Assembly: GCA_964609625.1 (NCBI GenBank) | Contig: CAZSRS010000002.1 | Location: forward strand, 62,001 to 126,000 | DNA length: 64,000 bases | Origin: G963674665 sp964609625 | GTDB taxonomy: Bacteria; Desulfobacterota; Desulfovibrionia; Desulfovibrionales; Desulfovibrionaceae | Direction: 5' to 3' | Shown here: in pieces, positions 54,808-63,714 of the stretch | Layout of the letters: every line of letters starts with the position of its first letter | How positions within the stretch are numbered: position 1 is the stretch's first letter | Position numbers and translations under genes: made by a program | The notes under the pieces: generated by a model | The model's database searches: none | What the model was told of the DNA's origin: nothing | The model's input: the letters and a program-made list of their open reading frames with translations, nothing else

Positions 54808-57800
54808 TCATGCCACCTCCCGTACTTTGTAGAACGCCGCGAAGAGCACCGGCACGAAGACCAGAGTCAGCACCGTTGCAAAGGCCAGGCCGAACATGAT
54901 GGTCACGGCCATGGACACGAAGAACTTGTCTAGCAGCAGCGGGATCATACCCAGGATCGTGGTCACGGCCGTCATGCATACCGGGCGCAGACGGCTGACC
55001 CCAGCGTCCAGCACCGCGTCCCAGGTGCTCTTGCCCGACTCCAGGTCCAGGTTGACCTGGTCGATGAGCACGATGGCGTTCTTGATCAGCATCCCCACTA
55101 GGCTCAGAAAGCCCAGGGTGGCCATGAAGTCGAAGGGCAGATCGAAGAGCAGCAACCCCACGGTGACGCCCACGATGGCCAGAGGCACGGTACACCAGAC
55201 TATGAGGGTCTGCTTGACGGAGTTGAAGAGCATGACCACGATGAGCACCATGCCCAGGAAGATCGGCGGAATGAGCGTGCCCAGTGCCTCCCGGGCATCC
55301 CGCGAACTCTCGTACTCCCCGCCCCACTCCATGTTGTAGCCCAGGGGCAGTTGCATGGCCTCGATGTCCGCGACCACCCGCGCTCGCATCTGGTCGGCCA
55401 GCAGTCCCTCGGGCGCGTCGCAGGACGGCGTGATGGTGAGCTTGCGATCGCGATGGCGCACGAACTGGTCTTCCCAGGTGGTGTAGAATCCCGAGACCAC
55501 CTGCGTGATGGGCACCATGGCCTGATTGGCCGCGCTCCAGACGTGCAACTCGTCCACCCTGCCCACGTCCTCGCGCAGATCCCGCTGCGAGCGCGCCACG
55601 ATGGAGATGCGTTCATCCCGCTCCCGAAATACGCCCAGGGGCATGCCGGAATAGGACAGCTGCAAGGCCTCGTGCACCTCCTGCCGGGTCACGCCGGCCT
55701 TGCGGGCCAGAGTCTCGTTGAACAGGGGGCGCACCACCTTGACCTTCTGTCGCCAGTCATCACGCACGCCCTGCCCCCCGGCCGCGTACATGATCTCCTG
55801 AGCTCGTTCTGACAGCTGTCTGAGCACGTCGGGATCGGGTCCGCTGAAGCGCGCCTCCACATCGTTCTCGTTGGGCGGACCGAGGACAAAGCGCTTCACC
55901 TTGGGCTCGGCATGGGGGAAATGCTCGGCCAGGTACTCCCTGATCTCCGGGATCAGGACATCGATGTCCTCGTGGTCGTGCACGTTGACCAGCACCAGCC
56001 CGTAGCTCTTGGCCTGGGACATTTCCACGTTGATGGTCAGGATGAACCGCGTCACCGGGCCGCCGATGACAGACACGGTGGACGCCACGCGTTCGTCGGC
56101 CAGCAGGTGCTCCTCGATGGCGGCGATGTCCGCCGTGGTGGCCGAGATGTCCGCCCCGGCCGGCAGCCAGTAGTGGATCTGGAACTGGGGGCGCGCTGAG
56201 TCCGGGAAAAAGCTGCTCTTGAGCATGCCGAAGCCCTGGGTGGCCGCCACGAGCATGACCAGCATCGCCCCGATGACCGGCCAACGGAACCTGATGGCCA
56301 GGGCCAGCACGCGGCGGTAGAAATGGTAAAACCGCGATTGGTAAGGCTCGCTGCCCTCCGCGGCCTGCACGGACCTGAAACACATATGGCAGAAGAGCGG
56401 CGTGACCGTGACCGCCAGCAGCCAGCTGAGCATCAGGGAAATGAGGATCACATGGAACAGGGAGCGGCAATATTCGCCGGCACTGTTCTGTGCCCCGCCG
56501 ATGGCCGCGAAGGCCAGCACCGCGATGACCGTGGCGCCCAACAACGGCATCAGGTTCTGGCCCACCACGTCGTGGGCCGCCGCCAGCTTGTCCATGCCGG
56601 AGCGAATACGCACCAGCATGCCCTCGGTGACCACGATGGCGTTGTCCACCAGCATGCCCAGGGCGATGATCAGCGCGCCCAAGGAGACGCGCTGCATGGT
56701 GATCTCGAAGAAGTCCATGACGATCATGGTACCCAGCACCGTGAGCACCAGCACCGCGCCGATGAGCAGGCCGCTCTTCAGCCCCATGAAAACCAGGAGC
56801 ACCACGACCACGATGACCAAGGCCTGGACGAAGTTCAGCACGAAGCCGTTCACCGCCTCGGTCACGTCCCTGGGCTGGAAGTTGACAACGCCGAACTCCA
56901 TCCCCACGGGCCGGTGCGGCTCCAGTTCAGCCAGTCTGGCGCGCACCGCCTCGCCCAGCGTGACCACGTTGCCCCCAGGCACCACGGAAATGCCCAGGGA
57001 GATGGCCGGCGCCCCATTGTAGCGCACCACGGACGTCGGCGGGTCCACGTGGCCCCGACTCACCGTGGCCACGTCCTTGACCCGCAGTACACGATCCGAG
57101 GACGTGTCCCGTATCTGAAGTTCAGCGATGTCCTCCACGTCCAGGAAGTCCCCCGTGGGGCGGATGGTCAGACGTTGCCCCCCGGAGACCACACTGCCGG
57201 CGGGCTGTACCAGATTCTGGGCCTCCAGGGTCTGGGCCAGCAGGTCGGGCCCGATGCCCAGCTCGGCCATGCGCAGGTGCGAAAAATCGATGTAAATGAC
57301 CTCGTCTTGCACGCCCTTGAGTTCAATCTTGGCCACGTTGGACGTCCGCAGCAGCTCCTTGCGCAGGAACTTGGCGTACTCCCTGAGTTCCTCGTGGGTG
57401 TACCCCTGCCCCGACACCGTGAACAAAATGCCATAGACATCGCCGAAATTGTCGTTGACCGCGCTTGGTCCCGCCCCTGGCGGGAGCTTGACCTGCACGT
57501 CGTGCACCCTGCGGCGCACCTCGTCGAAGACCTGGGGCATGTCCTTCTTGCCGTACTTGTCCTGGATGTCCACCATGATCACGGACAGGCCGGGCGTGGA
57601 CAGGGAGGTGACCTTGTCCAACTGCGCCAACTGTTGCAACTCTGTCTCCACCTCGTTGGTGACTTCCTCGGCCACTTCCATGGCTGTGGCTCCTGGATAG
57701 GGCGTGATCACCACCGCGGTCTTGACCGAAAATTCAGGGTCCTCCAGGCGCCCCAGCCTGAAATAGGAAAGCAGACCGACTGCGAGAACCACAACGCAGA

Positions 57801-57849
57801 GCACCAGGGTCACGGTCTTGCGCCGGATGGAGTATTCGCCGATGTTCAT
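54808..57849 (-). CDS. RND-family efflux pump, inner-membrane permease
   Basis: 1013 aa, usual length for HAE-type RND pumps, with 12 membrane segments in two halves. MNIGEYSIRRKTVTLVLCVV starts the first helix, and PGATAMEVAEEVTNEVE is the typical porter-domain start. Helix 4-like GALIIALGMLVDNAIVVTEG carries the proton-relay Asp. VFRERDERISIVARSQRDLR and SLVGMLIKNAIVLIDQVNLD belong to the second half. It exports hydrophobic compounds with the adaptor upstream. Which substrates is unknown. No TolC-type outer-membrane gene is adjacent. Confidence 0.93.
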   Translation of the reverse strand: MNIGEYSIRRKTVTLVLCVVVLAVGLLSYFRLGRLEDPEFSVKTAVVITPYPGATAMEVAEEVTNEVETELQQLAQLDKVTSLSTPGLSVIMVDIQDKYGKKDMPQVFDEVRRRVHDVQVKLPPGAGPSAVNDNFGDVYGILFTVSGQGYTHEELREYAKFLRKELLRTSNVAKIELKGVQDEVIYIDFSHLRMAELGIGPDLLAQTLEAQNLVQPAGSVVSGGQRLTIRPTGDFLDVEDIAELQIRDTSSDRVLRVKDVATVSRGHVDPPTSVVRYNGAPAISLGISVVPGGNVVTLGEAVRARLAELEPHRPVGMEFGVVNFQPRDVTEAVNGFVLNFVQALVIVVVVLLVFMGLKSGLLIGAVLVLTVLGTMIVMDFFEITMQRVSLGALIIALGMLVDNAIVVTEGMLVRIRSGMDKLAAAHDVVGQNLMPLLGATVIAVLAFAAIGGAQNSAGEYCRSLFHVILISLMLSWLLAVTVTPLFCHMCFRSVQAAEGSEPYQSRFYHFYRRVLALAIRFRWPVIGAMLVMLVAATQGFGMLKSSFFPDSARPQFQIHYWLPAGADISATTADIAAIEEHLLADERVASTVSVIGGPVTRFILTINVEMSQAKSYGLVLVNVHDHEDIDVLIPEIREYLAEHFPHAEPKVKRFVLGPPNENDVEARFSGPDPDVLRQLSERAQEIMYAAGGQGVRDDWRQKVKVVRPLFNETLARKAGVTRQEVHEALQLSYSGMPLGVFRERDERISIVARSQRDLREDVGRVDELHVWSAANQAMVPITQVVSGFYTTWEDQFVRHRDRKLTITPSCDAPEGLLADQMRARVVADIEAMQLPLGYNMEWGGEYESSRDAREALGTLIPPIFLGMVLIVVMLFNSVKQTLIVWCTVPLAIVGVTVGLLLFDLPFDFMATLGFLSLVGMLIKNAIVLIDQVNLDLESGKSTWDAVLDAGVSRLRPVCMTAVTTILGMIPLLLDKFFVSMAVTIMFGLAFATVLTLVFVPVLFAAFYKVREVA

Positions 57850-59189
57850 TGCCGTCCCCCACCAGTACCTGAATGCATGGGCCGCACCTTCTGCCCCTCC
57901 AGGAGATGATGGACCCCGGCGACAACAATGCGCTCGCCCTGCGTCAGGCCTTCCAGTACCTCCACCAGATCACCGCGCAGACGCCCCATGCTCACGGTCC
58001 GGCTGCGCACCTTGCTGGTGGCGGCATCAACCACCCAGACGTGGGAGGCGCCCCCTCCGTCTGCGAACACGGCCTCCTGGGGTACTTCCACCACCCCCAA
58101 CGCCCTTTTCGGTTCCTTGACCTTGGCCGTGACCACGGCCGTCATGCCAGGCAGGATGTTCACGTCTCCCACTGGGGGCATGGTCAGGGTGACGTCGAAA
58201 GTCCTGGTCCTGGAGTCCGCTTCTGTCGTGACCTCCAGCACCTCGGCCGGAAAGGTGCGGCCAGTGAGGAATTCGAAGGACACCTCGAGGCTGACGTTCT
58301 CCTGCCGGTGCTGCATCACCAGGCCCTCGGGCACGGCGACCACCACCTGAACGGCATTGCTGAGGTCGTGCAGCTTGACCACCGGCGACTTGGCGGTAAC
58401 GTCCTGGTGGTTCTCCACATAGACCCTGGACACCCTGCCGGCGAAAGGCGCCAACAATCCGGTGTCCCCCAGGGCGTGCCGCGCTTGCTGCAACCGGGCT
58501 TCCAGGCTGCGGATCAGGGAGCGCTGGGCCTCGAGGTCTTCGGCACGGGCTCCCTTGCGCCCCTTCTCCAGTTCCTGCAGGGCGCTGTCCAACGCGGCCT
58601 GGGCCACGTCGCGCGTGGCCAGGGCGTTGTCATACTCCTGCTTGGAGACGACCTTGCCTTCATGGAGCTTCTCGTAGCGCTCGAAATTGAGCTTGGCCTC
58701 GTTGAACTGCGCCCGAGCCGAAGCGACCTTGGCCTCCAGGGAGCGGATGTCCTCCTCGCGCTCACCGGCGAGCATGGCCTTGAGCTTGGCCTCGGACTGC
58801 TGCAACTGGCTCCGGACGTTGGTGATCTCGGTCTCGAAGTCCCTGGGGTCGAGCCGCGCCAGGAGTGCACCCCTGGCCACCTCCTGTCCTTCCTTCACAG
58901 GCAGTTCCACAAGGGTTCCGGCCACGCGGAAGGAAAGGTCCACCTCGGCGGCAGCCTTGACCTTTCCAGGAAAGCGGTGGGTCAAGATCATGTCACGCTC
59001 CGCCACGAGCTGGGTCTTGACCGGGCGCGCCATGTCGCTTCCAGCAGTGGAGTCGACCAGGACGCCGTTCTCTTCCCTGCCGCACCCCGCCGCCATCAGC
59101 AGCACACAAAGCAGGAGCGGCGCGAGCCGAAAAGCCGACACGCCCCCCTTCCCTGACAGGACACATTGCGTTGTTGCATGAGCCATCAT
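57846..59189 (-). CDS. RND efflux periplasmic adaptor (membrane fusion protein), lipoprotein
   Basis: 447 aa. Lipobox LLMAAGC near residue 36 anchors it. The lipoyl/barrel-sandwich half KAAAEVDLSFRVAGTLVELP, a long coiled-coil hairpin (about 110-235), and the matching half LLAPFAGRVSRVYVENHQDV are clear, then beta-barrel and membrane-proximal domains. It bridges the pump and an outer-membrane channel. The stop overlaps the pump start by ATGA. Confidence 0.92.
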   Translation of the reverse strand: MMAHATTQCVLSGKGGVSAFRLAPLLLCVLLMAAGCGREENGVLVDSTAGSDMARPVKTQLVAERDMILTHRFPGKVKAAAEVDLSFRVAGTLVELPVKEGQEVARGALLARLDPRDFETEITNVRSQLQQSEAKLKAMLAGEREEDIRSLEAKVASARAQFNEAKLNFERYEKLHEGKVVSKQEYDNALATRDVAQAALDSALQELEKGRKGARAEDLEAQRSLIRSLEARLQQARHALGDTGLLAPFAGRVSRVYVENHQDVTAKSPVVKLHDLSNAVQVVVAVPEGLVMQHRQENVSLEVSFEFLTGRTFPAEVLEVTTEADSRTRTFDVTLTMPPVGDVNILPGMTAVVTAKVKEPKRALGVVEVPQEAVFADGGGASHVWVVDAATSKVRSRTVSMGRLRGDLVEVLEGLTQGERIVVAGVHHLLEGQKVRPMHSGTGGGRQ

Positions 59190-59216
59190 CTCAGTTCCTC
59201 CACAGTCCGTAAGAAA

Positions 59217-59891
59217 TCAAAAATAGGCATGCGTGTTGTCCACGTCCGAGGGCAGGCCCAGGGAGCGCTGCGCCTGCAGGACCACCATGTCTTCAAGACG
59301 TTTGAGATACGCCTTGTCGTAGCTTTCCCTGCCCAGGGAATGCAGTATGGAATCCATGTAGTCCGAATGGAACATCAAGGGCGCCATGATCATGTTGTAG
59401 TGCGCCACCATCTCCTCGAGGGACATGTCCGTTCGCACACGTCGCAGGATGCAATAAAAAGCCTCTCTGTCCTCGTCCAGAAATTCCCTGAAGACCATCG
59501 CGCGCAGAGGGCTGTCGTGCTGCAGCACCTGATGAATCAGGCGCATCTGCCAACGGGGGCGCTCGGCGTCGAAGATGCTCCCCATCCTGCTGCGCACGAT
59601 TCTGCGCAAGATCCAGGACAGGCCATCGACAGTGTCCAACATTCCCTCGAACTCCAGCACCATGCCCTTGATCGACATGGCCTCGGCCCGCTCCATGAGG
59701 ATGCGCCTGACCACGGCCTCGAACAGGCCTTCCTTGCTGCCGAAATGGTAGTGGATGCTGCTGACGTTGGCTCCGGCCTTGGCTGCCACGGCCCTGGTGG
59801 AGACATTGGCGAAACCGTTCTCCGCGGCCAGATCACCAGCTGCGTCGAGCAGGGCATCGTAAGTTTTTTCGCTACTGGCATAGATGGGCAT
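59217..59891 (-). CDS. TetR/AcrR-family repressor of the RND operon
   Basis: 224 aa from ATG 59891 after GGAGGTCTTC. The helix-turn-helix is TRAVAAKAGANVSSIHYHFG SKE-like (split: AVAAKAGANVSSIHYHF, GSKEGLFEAVV). The C-terminal part (MSLEEMVAHYNMIMAPLMF) resembles CerR/CecR-type ligand domains. It heads the operon regulator-adaptor-pump and a perfect palindrome lies 57 bases before its start, so it most likely represses the whole operon until a substrate binds. Confidence 0.9.
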   Translation of the reverse strand: MPIYASSEKTYDALLDAAGDLAAENGFANVSTRAVAAKAGANVSSIHYHFGSKEGLFEAVVRRILMERAEAMSIKGMVLEFEGMLDTVDGLSWILRRIVRSRMGSIFDAERPRWQMRLIHQVLQHDSPLRAMVFREFLDEDREAFYCILRRVRTDMSLEEMVAHYNMIMAPLMFHSDYMDSILHSLGRESYDKAYLKRLEDMVVLQAQRSLGLPSDVDNTHAYF

Positions 59892-59947
59892 GAAGACCTC
59901 CAAGCTTGTCCCGGCGCCTGTTGCTCCGGGTTGTTCGGACACAATTT

Positions 59948-59977
59948 AAACACTTGACCGAATTAGGTCAAGTGTTT
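59948..59977. promoter_or_regulatory. Perfect 12-bp-arm palindrome, TetR operator candidate
   Basis: Arms AAACACTTGACC and GGTCAAGTGTTT around spacer GAATTA, 30 bp in all. It is placed in the promoter zone of the TetR gene and also 37 bases upstream of the flagellin sigma-54 site. Confidence 0.85.
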
Positions 59978-60013
59978 TGTTTTTGATTATCCTCATTGTG
60001 CCAAAAATCGAGC

Positions 60014-60030
60014 TTGGTACGTTGATTGCA
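60014..60030 (+). promoter_or_regulatory. Sigma-54 promoter of the flagellin gene
   Basis: TTGGTACGTTGATTGCA with GG (60016-60017) and GC (60028-60029) ten bases apart, one mismatch in the -24 box. The start would be near 60041, giving a leader of about 95 bases. Confidence 0.8.
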
Positions 60031-60135
60031 AATAATTCGGCAAAGCTGTCGGGGGAAGAATCTGCCGCAAGGCGGCCGGAACACGGCTCGCCAGGGGAAC
60101 TCGGGAGAACCACACGCTACAATTGGAGTCAGAAC

Positions 60136-61029
60136 ATGTCTCTTGTCATCAATCACAACCTCATGGCCATGACCGCCGCCAGGAACCTGCGCAGTGCCTA
60201 CGGGGATCTTGGGACTTCGGTGCGCCGCCTCTCCACGGGCCTGCGCATCAACACCGCGGCCGACGACGCAGCTGGTCTGGCCATCCGCGAACTGATGCGC
60301 GCCGAGATCACCACCCTGAACCAGGGCATACGCAACGCAAACGACGCCATTTCCCTGATCCAGACAGCGGACGGCGCCCTTTCCGTCATCGACGAGAAGC
60401 TCATCCGCATGAAAGAACTAGCCGAGCAGGCCGCCACCGGCACCTACAACTCCGATCAGCGGTTGATGATCGACTCCGAGTACCAGGCCATGGCCTCGGA
60501 GATCACACGCATCGCCAACGGCACCGACTTCAACGGCGTGCACTTGCTCAACGGCAACCTCTCCAGCGACATTCACGACGGCTCCGGCATGAATCCCACG
60601 GGCAAGCTCAAGGTGCACTTCGGCACGTCCAACGACTCGGCCGAGGACTATTACTACATCCGGATCATGTCGGCCACGGCCTCGGCCCTGGGGCTGGGAA
60701 ACAATTCCGCCATCGGCGCCGGGTACTCAGTCTCCACGCAGCAGGCGGCGCAGGAAGCCCTGGACGCAATCCACCAGGCCATCATCTCCAAGGACAAGAT
60801 CCGCGCCGATCTGGGTGCTTTGCAGAACCGCCTGCAGAACACCATCACCAACCTCTCCATCCAGGCCGAAAACCTCCAGGCAGCCGAGTCACGCATCTCC
60901 GACGTGGACGTCTCCCTGGAAATGACCGAGTTCGTGCGCAACCAGATCCTGACCCAATCAGCCGTCGCCATGTTGGCTCAGGCCAACTCCCTGCCGCGCA
61001 TGGCCTTGCAGCTCATCGGTGGCGGCTAG
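60136..61029 (+). CDS. fliC: Flagellin
   Basis: 297 aa. Start ATG 60136 after TTGGAGTCAGAAC. Conserved D0/D1 ends are clear: MSLVINHNLMAMTAARNLRS, RLSTGLRINTAADDAAGLAI at the start; SRISDVDVSLEMTEFVRNQI and the final MLAQANSLPRMALQLIGGG at the end. The variable centre is very short, as in minimal flagellins. It polymerises outside the cell under the FliD cap, held soluble by FliS. Transcribed alone. Confidence 0.96.
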   Translation: MSLVINHNLMAMTAARNLRSAYGDLGTSVRRLSTGLRINTAADDAAGLAIRELMRAEITTLNQGIRNANDAISLIQTADGALSVIDEKLIRMKELAEQAATGTYNSDQRLMIDSEYQAMASEITRIANGTDFNGVHLLNGNLSSDIHDGSGMNPTGKLKVHFGTSNDSAEDYYYIRIMSATASALGLGNNSAIGAGYSVSTQQAAQEALDAIHQAIISKDKIRADLGALQNRLQNTITNLSIQAENLQAAESRISDVDVSLEMTEFVRNQILTQSAVAMLAQANSLPRMALQLIGGG

Positions 61030-61058
61030 ACCGATCGACAGGAAAATGCTTCTCCAAG

Positions 61059-61086
61059 ACCGCCCCCTCGTGGGGGCGGTTCCTTT
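61059..61086 (+). terminator. Terminator of the flagellin gene
   Basis: 9-bp stem ACCGCCCCC/GGGGGCGGT with loop TCGT, followed by TCCTTTT, 30 bases after the stop. Confidence 0.8.
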
Positions 61087-61230
61087 TCCCACACCCGTCG
61101 TAGCGCCTCTGGTTCATAAGCCAGTTGCAGCGGTTTACTGCCCCCCAGTAATGCGGTAGGAATTGCGCCTGCTTCACCATCTTCCCAAATCATCGAGTGC
61201 AAGGGCGGACAATGCCCGAGGAGAACTTTC

Positions 61231-63711
61231 GTGCTGCTGCAAGACCGCGACACCGTAGCCCTCCATTGGCGCGACCAAGCCATTACCCACGCGGCACTGT
61301 GCGCCGGCGTGCATGCCCTTTCCAGTCTGTTCCCCGAGTTGCGCGGAAACAAGGTGGGCGTCTTTTCGGAAAATCGTCCCGAATGGGTTTGCGCGCTGTA
61401 CGCGATCTGGGCCAATGAATGCACCTGCGTGCCCATGGACTACCTCTCCTCGGCCGAGGAACTGGCCTACATCCTCAGGGACTGCGAGCCCGAGGCCGTT
61501 TTCTGCTCCCGAACCACCGAGCCCGTGTTGCGCCAGGCCGTGCGGATGACCGGACAGGAGACCCGCATTCTGGTGTTGGACGACCTCCCCTTCGCGCTCG
61601 AGCAGGGTGCCGTCACGGCGCCGGAACTGCCCCGCCCCCCGGCGGAGCGCACGGCCCTGATCCTCTACACCTCGGGCACCACGGGTGCGCCCAAGGGCGT
61701 GATGCTCTCCTTCGACAACATCTACGCCAATATCGAGGCCGTCTGCGAGGACGTGCCCATCTTCACGGCCAGGCAGCGTGTCCTGGCCTTCCTGCCCCTG
61801 CACCATGTTTTTCCCTTGGTGGGCTGCATCGTTGCGCCGTTGTATGTCGGCGGCACCGCGATCATGCCCCGCTCCCTGGCACCCGAGGAGATCATGGAGG
61901 CCATGCAGCGCCACCGCGTGACCATGATCCTCGCCGTGCCCATGTTCTACAACAGGATCATCAAAAGCATCCGTGAGAAGCTCGGATCCAACCCGGCGCT
62001 CAAGGCCCTGTTCAAGCTGGCGCGGGCGGTGGATTCACAGGCCTTTTCCAGGCTGCTCTTCCGCTCCGTGCACAAACGCTTCGGGGGGCACGTGGAGTAC
62101 ATGATCTGCGGCGGCGCGGCCATCGATCCTGAAATCTGGCTGGACTACAAGACCCTGGGCTTCACCATGCTCGTGGGCTACGGCACCACCGAGACCGCGC
62201 CCATGATCACTTTCCCCAGGCCGGGCAACCTGGCGCCCGGCGCCTCGGGCCAAGCCATGGGGCACAACGAGATCAAGATCGTGGACGGCGAGATCATCAC
62301 GCGGGGGCGCAACGTGATGCAGGGGTACTACAAACGCGAGGCCGAAACCCGCGCCGTGCTCAAGGACGGCTGGCTGCACACCGGCGACCTGGGGCGCTTC
62401 GACGACCAAGGCCGGCTGTACGTCACCGGACGCAGCAAGGAAATCATCGTGCTCTCCAACGGCAAGAACATCAATCCCGAGGAGATCGAGACCGCCATCG
62501 TCACCAGGTTTCCTTACGTCAACGAAATCGGCGTGTTCGCCAAGAACGACGCCCTGCATGCCCTGGTGCGCCTGGACGCGGCCAGGGCCAGGGAAATGGA
62601 CGTGCTCAACCCGGCCAAGGACTTCAAGGCCAATGTGCTGGACGTCTATAACGAGAGCGTCTCGCCGTACAAACGCATCGTGCGCCACTGCATCGTGCAG
62701 AAGGAACTGCCCCGCACGCGGCTGGGCAAGCTCCAGCGCTTCAAGCTCCGCGACATGCTGGAGACCCTCAACCGCCAGAAACAGGACCTGCGCGAGCCCG
62801 ACACCCAGGAATACGCCCTGCTCAAGGACTATTTGGCCGAATTGAGCCGCAGACCCGTGCACCCCGGCGACGACCTCGAACTGGACCTGGGCCTGGACTC
62901 CCTGGACAAGGTCAGCCTCCAGACATTCGTCCAGTCTTCCTTCGGTCTGGAACTCCCGGACGAGGTCCTGCTCAAGCACTCCGTGGTGGCCTCCCTGGCC
63001 GCCTACTTGACCAGCCACAAGACAGTGTGCGGCCGGGAAAAAGCCGGCTGGGCGACACTGCTCGGGCGTTGCGACAAGGACGTACCCCTACCGCGCAGCT
63101 CCTTCCTGCACCCCCTGCTGAACAAGCTCTCCTGGCTGTTGCTCAAGGCATCATTCAGGGTCAGGGTCAGCGGACTGTCCAACCTGCCCGAGGGCCCATG
63201 CATCCTGGCGCCCAACCACCAAAGCTACTTCGACGGCCTGTTCGTGTCCATCAACCTCAAGGACGAGATCCTGCGACGCACCTACTTCTTTGCCAAGGAA
63301 AAGCACTTCCGCCAGAAATGGCGCGCGTTCATGGCTCGACACAACAACATCATCGTCATGGACATGCGGGATATCAGGGCCACACTGCAACGCATGGCCT
63401 GCGTGCTACAGCGGCAGAGCAATCTGATCATCTTTCCCGAGGGAACCCGCACCCGCACCGGCGACCTGGGCACTTTCAAGGACGCCTTCGCCATTCTCAG
63501 CCGCGAACTGCGCGTGCCCGTGGTGCCCGTGGCCATCGATGGCGCGCATCGAGCCTGGCCCAGGGGCAGTCGGCTGTTCAAGCCCTTCAAGCGCATCGAT
63601 ATCCACTACCTGCCCCCGGTGTACCCGGAGGGGCACACCTACGAATCCCTGCGCGAGACGGTACAGGAGAGCATCCGGCGGATCGTGTCGCCCAAGGCCG
63701 TGACGGCGTAG
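61231..63711 (+). CDS. Acyl ligase (AMP-binding) - ACP - acyltransferase fusion
   Basis: 826 aa from GTG 61231 after GAGGAGAAC. Domain order: AMP-forming acyl-CoA/acyl-ACP synthetase (about 1-520; adenylate motif ILYTSGTTGAPKGVMLSFDN near 147, GRSKEIIVLSNGKNINPEEI near 410); acyl-carrier domain (about 535-600) with the phosphopantetheine Ser in LGLDSLDKVSLQ; PlsC-type acyltransferase (about 640-826) with NHQSYFD and FPEGTRTRTGDLG. It would activate free fatty acids and load them for lysophospholipid acylation, resembling Aas of E. coli but with an inserted carrier domain. Confidence 0.9.
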   Translation: MLLQDRDTVALHWRDQAITHAALCAGVHALSSLFPELRGNKVGVFSENRPEWVCALYAIWANECTCVPMDYLSSAEELAYILRDCEPEAVFCSRTTEPVLRQAVRMTGQETRILVLDDLPFALEQGAVTAPELPRPPAERTALILYTSGTTGAPKGVMLSFDNIYANIEAVCEDVPIFTARQRVLAFLPLHHVFPLVGCIVAPLYVGGTAIMPRSLAPEEIMEAMQRHRVTMILAVPMFYNRIIKSIREKLGSNPALKALFKLARAVDSQAFSRLLFRSVHKRFGGHVEYMICGGAAIDPEIWLDYKTLGFTMLVGYGTTETAPMITFPRPGNLAPGASGQAMGHNEIKIVDGEIITRGRNVMQGYYKREAETRAVLKDGWLHTGDLGRFDDQGRLYVTGRSKEIIVLSNGKNINPEEIETAIVTRFPYVNEIGVFAKNDALHALVRLDAARAREMDVLNPAKDFKANVLDVYNESVSPYKRIVRHCIVQKELPRTRLGKLQRFKLRDMLETLNRQKQDLREPDTQEYALLKDYLAELSRRPVHPGDDLELDLGLDSLDKVSLQTFVQSSFGLELPDEVLLKHSVVASLAAYLTSHKTVCGREKAGWATLLGRCDKDVPLPRSSFLHPLLNKLSWLLLKASFRVRVSGLSNLPEGPCILAPNHQSYFDGLFVSINLKDEILRRTYFFAKEKHFRQKWRAFMARHNNIIVMDMRDIRATLQRMACVLQRQSNLIIFPEGTRTRTGDLGTFKDAFAILSRELRVPVVPVAIDGAHRAWPRGSRLFKPFKRIDIHYLPPVYPEGHTYESLRETVQESIRRIVSPKAVTA

Positions 63712-63714
63712 GGA

